From Ferruginibacter sp. (GTDB lineage Bacteria; Bacteroidota; Bacteroidia; Chitinophagales; Chitinophagaceae), in NCBI GenBank assembly GCA_017983695.1, contig JAGOAX010000010.1, forward strand, positions 1 through 64,000: a stretch of 64,000 nucleotides of DNA, given 5' to 3'. The position numbers and the translations under genes were made by a program. Of the stretch, positions 55,001 through 62,216 are shown piece after piece. The stretch's first letter is position 1. Every line of letters begins with the position of its first letter. The notes beneath the pieces are model-generated. The model searched no databases and was not told where the DNA came from. It saw only the letters and a program-made list of their open reading frames with translations.

Positions 55001-55275
55001 GTGTACATGGTATACCAGAACCCAACATGATGAGCAAAAGCTATCTTAAATTAAGAGAAATAGTTTTGGGATATAGTTTACCAAACAAATTTTTAGGTAA
55101 ATCATTTATCAAGAGTGCCAGCATTTCATTTGTAGCCCGTAACATTTTATACTTTATGAAAGACAATAAGTTTAAAGATGTTGATATTGATCAGTATGCA
55201 GGCAGCCAGAGCGGTACCAATTTACAAACCCCTACTACCAGGAGCTATGGTGTTAATCTAAATGTTGCATTTTAA
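52045..55275 (+). CDS. SusC/RagA-type TonB-dependent outer-membrane transporter
   Basis: A 1076-residue outer-membrane receptor. Signal peptide (about 1-30), carboxypeptidase-like regulatory domain (VKGRVTDAVTNKALEGVSIT, about 33-110), plug with LYVVDGIPI and ALYGYRGQNGAIIINTKKG, then a large beta-barrel ending in ...SYGVNLNVAF. The SusC class works with a SusD lid to import large ligands using TonB energy. ATG 52045 is chosen over TTG 52039. SusD follows 19 bp downstream, and two secreted phosphoesterases follow that, so the imported ligand is likely a phosphorylated compound. Direct proof is lacking. Confidence 0.93.
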   Translation: MKQTKQLTRFLILVFTLIYAPVLLQAQQNVQVKGRVTDAVTNKALEGVSITVKNSAYGTSTDNQGDFKIAVLKGEKIVISFSGYQQQIITATDNFLSIKLTQDAKQLEDVVVTALGVKKDKRIIGYSSQEVKGADLIKARESNPINSLVGKVSGLTVGASAELLGNPQVLLRGGAINLYVVDGIPINSDTWNISPDDIESYTVLKGPVASALYGYRGQNGAIIINTKKGTKDKRGYSVEFNSSTMVNKGFIALPKTQDLYGPGDHGQYKFVDGKGAGINDNDYDIWGPRFDGQLIEQYDSPVDPVTGIRSKTPWTARGKDNLKRFIQAGILSTNNLSVSASGEKYDLRFSVGQTYQRGLVPNTNLNTTNFNLASTLKFSKKLTLDANINFNKQYTENIPDVNYGPNSVIYNITIWGGADWNIDDMRNYWQPGKEGVQSNYAEYQRYHNPYFMSYEWLRGHHKNDIYGYATLNYKFNNYVELMGRTSITTYDLTRTEKMPFSAHPYGREGGLGDYREDKRSLFENNTEVMLRFKSPKIANFLGINGFGGANMRTFNYNSSYVTTDYLNVPNVYAFSNSRNPVKAYSFASDMRVPSAFYSVDFALGKYANINTTGRVDKLSALNTNNNTFFYPSVNVSTVVSDYVTIPSVISFLKLRGSYAQVRGGGSFVSSTIGATPNNSYPLGYGSEYSSTYGGPTYTFNNVYNTGIGYNNTTEAKFTSNLVDENVKPDNRTSTEIGMDMKFLKNRFGLDVAYFSYTDGPQIFNKQISASSGYSNYTINATKTKKTGLEISLSGTPVKTTRGFSWDVLLNWSTFKEVYKELPPGVTAIGTFFKVGSRVDEVYIRKFARTPDGQIINDGGGRPIVLPVAQFAGHASPKFVWGFNNRFNYKNISLSFQFDGRVGGVMEDYVRKKTFQGGRHIETIEGALGAARYDDTKGIKSYLGEGVQVSNGAAINYDPVTGVITNYSALQFAANATKTYAQDYVSRVHGIPEPNMMSKSYLKLREIVLGYSLPNKFLGKSFIKSASISFVARNILYFMKDNKFKDVDIDQYAGSQSGTNLQTPTTRSYGVNLNVAF

Positions 55276-55294
55276 TTATAATAAAACTAAAAAA

Positions 55295-56851
55295 ATGAAA
55301 AAAATACTTTCAATACTATCAGTTAGTACAATTCTTTTTACAACATCCTGTAAAAAAGATTTCAATAGTTTGCAAAATGATCCTAACAGGGCAACTAGTG
55401 TTCCAGCAAATCTTATATTAAACGGTGTATTATCAGATATTTACCAGAGCCCGTTTAGCCCTACGCAGCGCTGGAACCAGTTTTATGCCTGCAACTATGC
55501 CTATTATGGCGATCAGCAATATACCTGGTCAGGCATTTCTTACAACACCTATAATACACTTAAAAATGTGACTAAAATGGAAGAAGAAGCAGTAAAAAGT
55601 ATTGCTGCTCCAAACCCTTATACTGCCTTAGGAAAATTTTTAAGGGCTTATATGTTTTACAACCTTACCATGCAAACCGGTGATATTCCTGTATCGGAGG
55701 CATTAAAATCTTTAGCCAATATTGCACCCAAGTACGATTCTCAAAAAGAAGTATTTAAACAAATATTGGTTTGGCTGGAAGAAGCCAATACAGATATGGG
55801 TTCGCTAATTACCAAAGGAGGTTACTTATTATCAAGCGATTTTTATTACAATAACGATTTAAGTAAATGGCGTAAAGCAGTTAATACATTTAAACTACGT
55901 GTGTTAATTCAACTGAGCAGGTATGAAGCTGATACCGATTTAAATATTAAGCAGAAGTTTACAGAAACATTTACTAATACTACCAAGTACCCAGTATTTA
56001 CAAACATGGAAGACAATATGCAGTATGTTTATAATGCTCAGTATAATAAATATCCCACCAACCCCGAGAGTTTTGGTTTTGATGCAGCCCGTTACAATAT
56101 GACATCAACCTTTTTGAACACATTGGTAAGCTTTAATGATCCCCGTACATTTTATGTAGCAGAACCAGCAGCGGCTTTAGTAGCAGGTGGCGCAGCATCA
56201 ACCAGTTTTGCTGCTTTTGCAGGAGCAGGTAGTGGCGAAGATTTGGCAACAATGAGCGCTAACGCAGGATTAGGAAAATACTCTTTTATCAATCGTAAAA
56301 GATATTACAGCACATTTACGGCACAAAACACTATTCAAATCGGTTATGCCGAAATGTGTTTTAATATTGCCGAAGCAATGAACCGTGGCTGGATAACCGG
56401 CACCGCAGAAGACTGGTACAAAAAAGGTATTCAAGCCGGTATTGGATTTTATGGCATTACAAATGGAAGTAACACTGTTTATTTTCAAAAAATTGGTGGT
56501 ACTTTAAGTGATTATAATACTTACAGTATAAATTACGATTGGGCAACCTATTATACTCAGCCAACAATAACTTATGCCGGCAATAATGCGGCTGGTTTAA
56601 ACCAGATCATTACACAAAAGTACCTGGCATTTTACCAAAACAGCGGCTGGGAGGCTTATTATAACTGGCGCCGTACAGGTATCCCAGCATTTAATACCGG
56701 TGCAGGTACAGGCAATAGTAACAGAATTGCATTACGCTTTCAATACCCAGCTGCAGAAAAATCAATTAATGCTACCAATGTAAATGCAGCAATACAAAGC
56801 CAGTTTGCAGGTACAGATGATATTAATGCAAAAATGTGGATTATCAAATAA
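55295..56851 (+). CDS. SusD/RagB-type surface lipoprotein
   Basis: A 518-residue lipoprotein (lipobox TTSC, Cys19) of the SusD/RagB nutrient-binding family. NDPNRATSVPANLILNGVL near the N-terminus, the helical tetratricopeptide-like first half (KFLRAYMFYNLTMQTGDIP) and the C-terminal GWEAYYNWRRTGIP are characteristic. It forms the lid over the SusC barrel and binds the ligand. Start ATG 55295 places the lipobox correctly; an ORF from 55262 overlaps the susC stop and is not needed. Confidence 0.92.
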   Translation: MKKILSILSVSTILFTTSCKKDFNSLQNDPNRATSVPANLILNGVLSDIYQSPFSPTQRWNQFYACNYAYYGDQQYTWSGISYNTYNTLKNVTKMEEEAVKSIAAPNPYTALGKFLRAYMFYNLTMQTGDIPVSEALKSLANIAPKYDSQKEVFKQILVWLEEANTDMGSLITKGGYLLSSDFYYNNDLSKWRKAVNTFKLRVLIQLSRYEADTDLNIKQKFTETFTNTTKYPVFTNMEDNMQYVYNAQYNKYPTNPESFGFDAARYNMTSTFLNTLVSFNDPRTFYVAEPAAALVAGGAASTSFAAFAGAGSGEDLATMSANAGLGKYSFINRKRYYSTFTAQNTIQIGYAEMCFNIAEAMNRGWITGTAEDWYKKGIQAGIGFYGITNGSNTVYFQKIGGTLSDYNTYSINYDWATYYTQPTITYAGNNAAGLNQIITQKYLAFYQNSGWEAYYNWRRTGIPAFNTGAGTGNSNRIALRFQYPAAEKSINATNVNAAIQSQFAGTDDINAKMWIIK

Positions 56852-56882
56852 TTTTTGGAATTTAGCAAAATACAAAAACCAA

Positions 56883-56914
56883 GTGGATGGAGCCTTATGA
56901 AAGGCTCCATCCAC
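56883..56914 (+). terminator. Perfect 14-bp hairpin between susD-like and phosphoesterase genes
   Basis: The 14-bp left arm starts GTGGATGG and ends GCCTT; the right arm is its exact complement, with a 4-nt loop ATGA, followed by TATTTTAAAAC. It could be a partial terminator that lowers downstream expression or a stabilising 3' end for susCD mRNA. The loop contains an in-frame ATG (56897) that would be sequestered, so the downstream gene probably starts at GTG 56933. Confidence 0.75.
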
Positions 56915-56932
56915 TATTTTAAAACTATTGTT

Positions 56933-59710
56933 GTGAAAATACTCAGAAATAAATTACCCATTTTGTGCGTTTTATTTTTAACCTCTGGCAGTTATGCACA
57001 ACAAAAACAAGTAAACATTCTACAAGTGCCAGGCAAAGATCTATTTGCAAAAATTAATGAAAAAGGCATTTCAGTTTTACCCAGTGGCCGCTTCCTTACA
57101 CCCGCCGGTAATTTAATTCGCATCACCAACGACCCGTTCGGTTTAGCAATTGCTCCCAATGGTAAAAAAGCAGTAACCCTGCACAACGGTGTATTTACTG
57201 TTATAGATCTTGCTGCTCTTACCCATACAAGAGTTCCCGGTTACAACAAAACCATTAATTCTCCCTTAACACATAGCCCGGTTGGCGGCAACGAACCTGT
57301 ACAGGCTTTACCGCATAAAGTGATTGAATCCGCTTTGCCCAAAGGTTCTTTTTTAGGTGTAGCTTTTGCTGCCGATTCTAAAACAGTGTATTTAAGCGGT
57401 GGCGATAATGGTGCGGTGATAGTTTATGATATTGAAAATTTTAAACGCCTTGACTCTATTTCTTTAAACGGAAAAGTTGATGGAGCTGAATTTGATGACA
57501 GTTTTACATCCGACTTATTATTGAACAATGATGAGTTACTGATTTTAGACAGAGGCAATTTTCGTTTGGTAAGGCATGATCTTACCCATAAAAAAATTAC
57601 CGCTTCCATACCTGCAGGCCGCCAGCCTTTTGGCCTGGCATTAAGTGCAGATAAACAAACTGCTTTTGTGGCCAACGTGGGTATGTATGCGTACCCTTTA
57701 GTAGAAGGAATGGATTCCTCCAATTACAATTCCATGATGATCAACCGTCATCCCTATGGTGATAATACAAAGGAATCGATTGAAGGAGCAGTTATAGATG
57801 GGAAAAAAATTCCCGGTGTAGGAAGCCCCAATTCACCTGAGGCAATGAGTGTGTTCACCATTAATTTAAATACAAATAAAGTAATTGATAAGTTTAAAAC
57901 AGGCTACCAGGTTGGTGAAATGGTGGAAGATGCAGAAGTTGTTGGCGGTGCAAGCCCCAACTCCATTGCCGTGGGGAAACAATATGCCTATGTAACCAAT
58001 GCCACCAACGATAATATTGCAGTGATTGATTATAAGAATCACAGAATACTTTCTCACATTCCCATTAAAGTAGATAAACGGATTGATAAATACCGGGGTT
58101 TACTGCCTTTTGGTATCACTTTGAGTAAAGATGAAAAAACATTGTATGTAGCATTACTGGGTTTTAATGCAGTTGCGGTAATTGATTTAGCAAGCAAAAC
58201 AACCAAAGGATTAATTCCTACTGGTTGGGGACCGGCAAGAGTAAAATTATCTGCCGATGAAAAGGAAATGTATGTCATCAGTTGCAGGGGTCTTGGTGCA
58301 GGGCCAAACGGAGGAGCCGGTTTTATTGTTCCACCACAAGGCACTTATATTGGCGATATTCAATTGGGAGCTTTTCAAAAAATTACAATGCCCAATGCAA
58401 TTGAATTGGCAGCTTATACAAAACAAACCATCAGCAATACATTTAAAGAAGTAACGGTTAAGGATGATATTACTAACCCTCTGCCGGCTTTACCGGGTTT
58501 AAGAGAAAGCCCTATTAAATATGTGGTGTACATCACCAAGGAAAACAGAACATACGACGAAGTATTAGGACAATTGAAAAACGCAGTTGGCGACAGTACA
58601 TTAGCAAGGTTTGGTGTTAATTGCGAGTACACATTACCCGATTCTTTAAAGGCAAAGAATAAGAATTTAAAAGTCACACCCAACCATCATAAAGTGGCGA
58701 AGCAATTTTCTTTCAGCGATAATTTTTATTGCGATAGCGATGCATCCATTCATGGCCACCATTGGATGATGGGAGTAATACCTAACGAATGGGTGGAAAC
58801 AAACAGTAGCGTTGATAAAACAGCTAAATATTTTTCCAAAGCACCTGGTAGAAGATTCCCTGGTTCTACCGGCAGTATGGATCCGGAAGATTATGGAGAA
58901 ATTGGCGGCTTATGGGAGGCACTGGAAAGAAAGCAAATCAATTTTTACAATTTTGGCGAAGCCAATGAAACTGCACATGTAAGAGAAGAGTGGCATGATA
59001 CGGCAACCGGCGCCGCACATGCGGTGATGGTACCCATGCAAAAAGCATTATACACACGTACCAGCCATAATTATGCAGGATACAATACCAATATACCTGA
59101 TCAGTTTAGGATGAACCAGTTTGAAGAAGAGCTTACAAAAATGTGGATTGATGGAAAACAACCATTGCCTTCTTTAATTACCATGCAGGTACCCAACGAT
59201 CATACTGCTGGCGCAAGACCCGAAGATGGTTATTTTTCAAGAAGTTCTTTTGTTGCAGATAATGATTTGGCTGTGGGAAGAATTTTACATTTTTTATCCC
59301 GTACAAAATACTGGAAAAATATGCTGGTGATTATTACAGAAGATGATCCACAGGGTGGTGTAGATCATATTGATGCACACCGCAGTATTTTAATGATGGC
59401 TGGCCCCTATGTAAAACGTGGTTATGTTAGCCACACACATGCTAACTTTGGTTCCATCTTAAAAACCATTTACAATATTTTAGGCGTACCTTATGTAAAC
59501 CAGTATGATGTTACCGCTTCTTTACTGCAAGATTTTTTTACCAATAAGCCCGATTTTACTCCGTACACTTTAGAACAAAATGACCCAAGAGTTTTTGATG
59601 TGGATAAAGCCATGAAAAAATACAACCGCACTATCAACTGGCGCAAAATTATGCAAGGCCCCGAAATGGATAAGGTAGAAGACATGAAAAAAGAATTTAA
59701 CCAACAATAA
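56933..59710 (+). CDS. Secreted YncE-like beta-propeller / phosphoesterase fusion protein (first)
   Basis: A 925-residue exported protein from GTG 56933 (signal peptide about 1-22, LTSGSYAQ). The N-terminal two thirds (about 40-500) are YVTN/YncE-type beta-propeller repeats: AIAPNGKKAVTLHNG, LSADKQTAFVANVG, YAYVTNATNDNIAVID. The C-terminal third is the phosphoesterase family (alkaline-phosphatase superfamily, AcpA/PLC-like): YITKENRTYDEVLGQ, HHWMMGV, and EDDPQGGVDHIDAHRS with metal ligands. It probably hydrolyses phosphoesters outside the inner membrane. Earlier starts (TTG 56855, ATG 56897) lie before or in the hairpin. Confidence 0.87.
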   Translation: MKILRNKLPILCVLFLTSGSYAQQKQVNILQVPGKDLFAKINEKGISVLPSGRFLTPAGNLIRITNDPFGLAIAPNGKKAVTLHNGVFTVIDLAALTHTRVPGYNKTINSPLTHSPVGGNEPVQALPHKVIESALPKGSFLGVAFAADSKTVYLSGGDNGAVIVYDIENFKRLDSISLNGKVDGAEFDDSFTSDLLLNNDELLILDRGNFRLVRHDLTHKKITASIPAGRQPFGLALSADKQTAFVANVGMYAYPLVEGMDSSNYNSMMINRHPYGDNTKESIEGAVIDGKKIPGVGSPNSPEAMSVFTINLNTNKVIDKFKTGYQVGEMVEDAEVVGGASPNSIAVGKQYAYVTNATNDNIAVIDYKNHRILSHIPIKVDKRIDKYRGLLPFGITLSKDEKTLYVALLGFNAVAVIDLASKTTKGLIPTGWGPARVKLSADEKEMYVISCRGLGAGPNGGAGFIVPPQGTYIGDIQLGAFQKITMPNAIELAAYTKQTISNTFKEVTVKDDITNPLPALPGLRESPIKYVVYITKENRTYDEVLGQLKNAVGDSTLARFGVNCEYTLPDSLKAKNKNLKVTPNHHKVAKQFSFSDNFYCDSDASIHGHHWMMGVIPNEWVETNSSVDKTAKYFSKAPGRRFPGSTGSMDPEDYGEIGGLWEALERKQINFYNFGEANETAHVREEWHDTATGAAHAVMVPMQKALYTRTSHNYAGYNTNIPDQFRMNQFEEELTKMWIDGKQPLPSLITMQVPNDHTAGARPEDGYFSRSSFVADNDLAVGRILHFLSRTKYWKNMLVIITEDDPQGGVDHIDAHRSILMMAGPYVKRGYVSHTHANFGSILKTIYNILGVPYVNQYDVTASLLQDFFTNKPDFTPYTLEQNDPRVFDVDKAMKKYNRTINWRKIMQGPEMDKVEDMKKEFNQQ

Positions 59711-59722
59711 ACCAACCGTTAT

Positions 59723-62161
59723 ATGTACAACATTAAAAAAACAATTTTTGCAGCATTAATTGCATTGCCTGTTTTTGCAATTGCACAAAGCAATGAAAAT
59801 AAAAAATCGTTATTGCCCAATGGCTGGACGTTGTCGCCGGCAGGCCGCTCCATACCACTTGGAGATTTGCCTTTGAACATAGCAGTATCCAAATCAAAAA
59901 AATTAATGGCCGTTACCAACAACGGGCAAAGCGTACAAAGTATTCAACTGATCGATCCGGCAACAGAAAAAATTCTGGATAATGTAATAGTGCCAAAATG
60001 CTGGTATGGCTTAAAGTTCTCGGCCGATGAAAAATATTTATACGCCAGCGGTGGTAATGATAACTGGATCTTAAAATATGCAGTGGCTAAAAATAAACTG
60101 GTATTAAATGATTCTATTGTATTGGGTAAAAAATGGCCCAATAAAATTTCTCCTGCCGGTATTGATATTGATGATGCCGCCAAAAAATTATATGTTGTTA
60201 CAAAAGAAAATAACTCATTGTACATAGTTGACCTTATTTCTAAAAACATTCCTTTTAAAGATTCATTGTCAGAGCCTGCTTATTCATGTGTTTTATCCAA
60301 CAATAAAAAAGAATTGTACATTTCTTTATGGGGTGGAAAAAAAGTTTTGGTTTTTGACATTGCCACAAAAAAAATAGCTGCACAAATAAATGTGGGTGAA
60401 AATCCCAATGAATTATTACTCTCTAAAAATGGCCAGTATCTTTTTGTTGCCTGTGCAGGCGATAATGCAGTTTCTGTAATTGATATTAAACAACGAAAAG
60501 AATTAGAAGTGTTGAATGCGGCATTGTATCCCAATGCACCAACAGGTTCGGCAAGTAACGGGCTTGCCATAAGCAACGATCAAAAAACATTGTATGTAGC
60601 CAATGCCGATAATAATTGTTTAGCAGTATTTGATATCAGCAAACCGGGTTTCAGCAAATCAAAAGGATTTATTCCCACAGGCTGGTATCCCACCAATGTA
60701 AAAGTAATTGGTAAAAAAATATTTGTAAGTAATGGCAAAGGATTTTCTTCTTTCCCCAATGCAAAAGGCCCTAATCCTGTAAGCAGTAAGCAGCAGGTAA
60801 ACTACCAGCATGGCGATTACAGCAAACAGCAAAGTAAAATTGAATACATTGGTGGACTAATGAAGGGCAGAATGAGTATTATTGATGAGCCCTCTGCAGT
60901 AAAACTGGCTGCTTATTCCAAAACAGTTTACGAAAACACACCTTACACAAAAGAAAAGGAACTGAATGCTAAAGGCGAGCCAGGCAATCCGATACCGATG
61001 AAAGTTGGTAGCCCTTCACCAATAAAATATGTTTTTTATATAGTGAAAGAAAACCGCACCTACGACCAGGTGCTGGGTGACATAGCCGAAGGCAATGGCG
61101 ATACCAGCCTTGTTTTATTTGGCGAAAAAATTACACCTAACCAGCATAAGCTTGCAAAAGAATTTGTGTTGCTGGATAATTTTTATGTAGATGGTGAAGT
61201 AAGTGCCGATGGCCATAACTGGAGCCTGGGTGCAAATGCTAATGATTATTTAGAAAAAACATGGCCCACAGATTACGGAGGACGTGGAGGGAATTATGAT
61301 GCAGAAGGTAATCGTGAAGTTGCCAACCCCGACCGTGGTTTTATATGGGATTTTTGCAAACGTGCCGGCGTTAGTTATAGAACCTACGGAGAATTTGCCG
61401 ATGATTATAAAGCTAATATCCCAGTATTGAAAGATCATTTTTGCCCTTACTACACCAGTTGGGATGAAAAAGTAAGAGACACCACAAGATTTTATCAATG
61501 GAAAAGAGAATTTGATTCCCTGCTTGCTGTTAACGCTGTTCCCAAATTCAATTCACTCCGCTTTATAAACGACCATACTGAGAGTGCAAGAATTGGAAGG
61601 CCAACACCATTTGCACATGTTGCAGATAACGATCTGGCAGTTGGACTGTTCGTTGAATATTTATCTAAAAGCTCTATCTGGAAAGAAACCGCCATTTTTA
61701 TTATTGAAGATGATGCACAAAATGGCCCCGACCATGTGGATGCTCACCGCAGTACCGCTTACTTGGCCGGTGGTTTTGTAAAAAGAAAATTTGTTGATCA
61801 TACCATGTATTCCACTTCATCAATGCTGCGTACCATGGAATTGATCTTAGGCATACCTCCAATGAGTCAGTATGATGCGGCAGCTTTACCAATGTATAAG
61901 TGTTTTAATACTGTTGCTGATCTTTCTCCATTTCAATCTGTGGCTGCTAATGTTGATCTTAACGAAAAAAATACAAAGAATACTGCCAGCGCAAGATTGA
62001 GTGAAACTTTTGATTTTAGTAAAGAAGACCGCATACCGGATTTAGTTTTTAGCGAAGTGATTTGGAAAACAGTAAAAGGTGAAAACAGCATTATGCCAGC
62101 CCCAAGAAGAAGTGCTTTTGTAAAAATGGTGGAAGAAGAAGACGATGATAATGAAAAATAA
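59723..62161 (+). CDS. Secreted YncE-like beta-propeller / phosphoesterase fusion protein (second)
   Basis: An 812-residue paralog of the preceding protein, 12 bp downstream. Signal peptide (about 1-21, PVFAIAQS), propeller repeats (KKLMAVTNNGQSVQSI, NGQYLFVACAGDNAVSVID, DQKTLYVANADNNCLAVFD), then the same phosphoesterase domain: YIVKENRTYDQVLGD, DGHNWSLGANANDYLEKT, and EDDAQNGPDHVDAHRST. It is shorter because the propeller has fewer repeats. The two probably differ in substrate range. The stop lies 55 bp before the chosen start of the TonB receptor gene. Confidence 0.87.
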   Translation: MYNIKKTIFAALIALPVFAIAQSNENKKSLLPNGWTLSPAGRSIPLGDLPLNIAVSKSKKLMAVTNNGQSVQSIQLIDPATEKILDNVIVPKCWYGLKFSADEKYLYASGGNDNWILKYAVAKNKLVLNDSIVLGKKWPNKISPAGIDIDDAAKKLYVVTKENNSLYIVDLISKNIPFKDSLSEPAYSCVLSNNKKELYISLWGGKKVLVFDIATKKIAAQINVGENPNELLLSKNGQYLFVACAGDNAVSVIDIKQRKELEVLNAALYPNAPTGSASNGLAISNDQKTLYVANADNNCLAVFDISKPGFSKSKGFIPTGWYPTNVKVIGKKIFVSNGKGFSSFPNAKGPNPVSSKQQVNYQHGDYSKQQSKIEYIGGLMKGRMSIIDEPSAVKLAAYSKTVYENTPYTKEKELNAKGEPGNPIPMKVGSPSPIKYVFYIVKENRTYDQVLGDIAEGNGDTSLVLFGEKITPNQHKLAKEFVLLDNFYVDGEVSADGHNWSLGANANDYLEKTWPTDYGGRGGNYDAEGNREVANPDRGFIWDFCKRAGVSYRTYGEFADDYKANIPVLKDHFCPYYTSWDEKVRDTTRFYQWKREFDSLLAVNAVPKFNSLRFINDHTESARIGRPTPFAHVADNDLAVGLFVEYLSKSSIWKETAIFIIEDDAQNGPDHVDAHRSTAYLAGGFVKRKFVDHTMYSTSSMLRTMELILGIPPMSQYDAAALPMYKCFNTVADLSPFQSVAANVDLNEKNTKNTASARLSETFDFSKEDRIPDLVFSEVIWKTVKGENSIMPAPRRSAFVKMVEEEDDDNEK

Positions 62162-62216
62162 TTTTATTCCCAATCCGAAGATCAAAGCAATTCATAAAAA
62201 AATACTCTCTTTTGAA

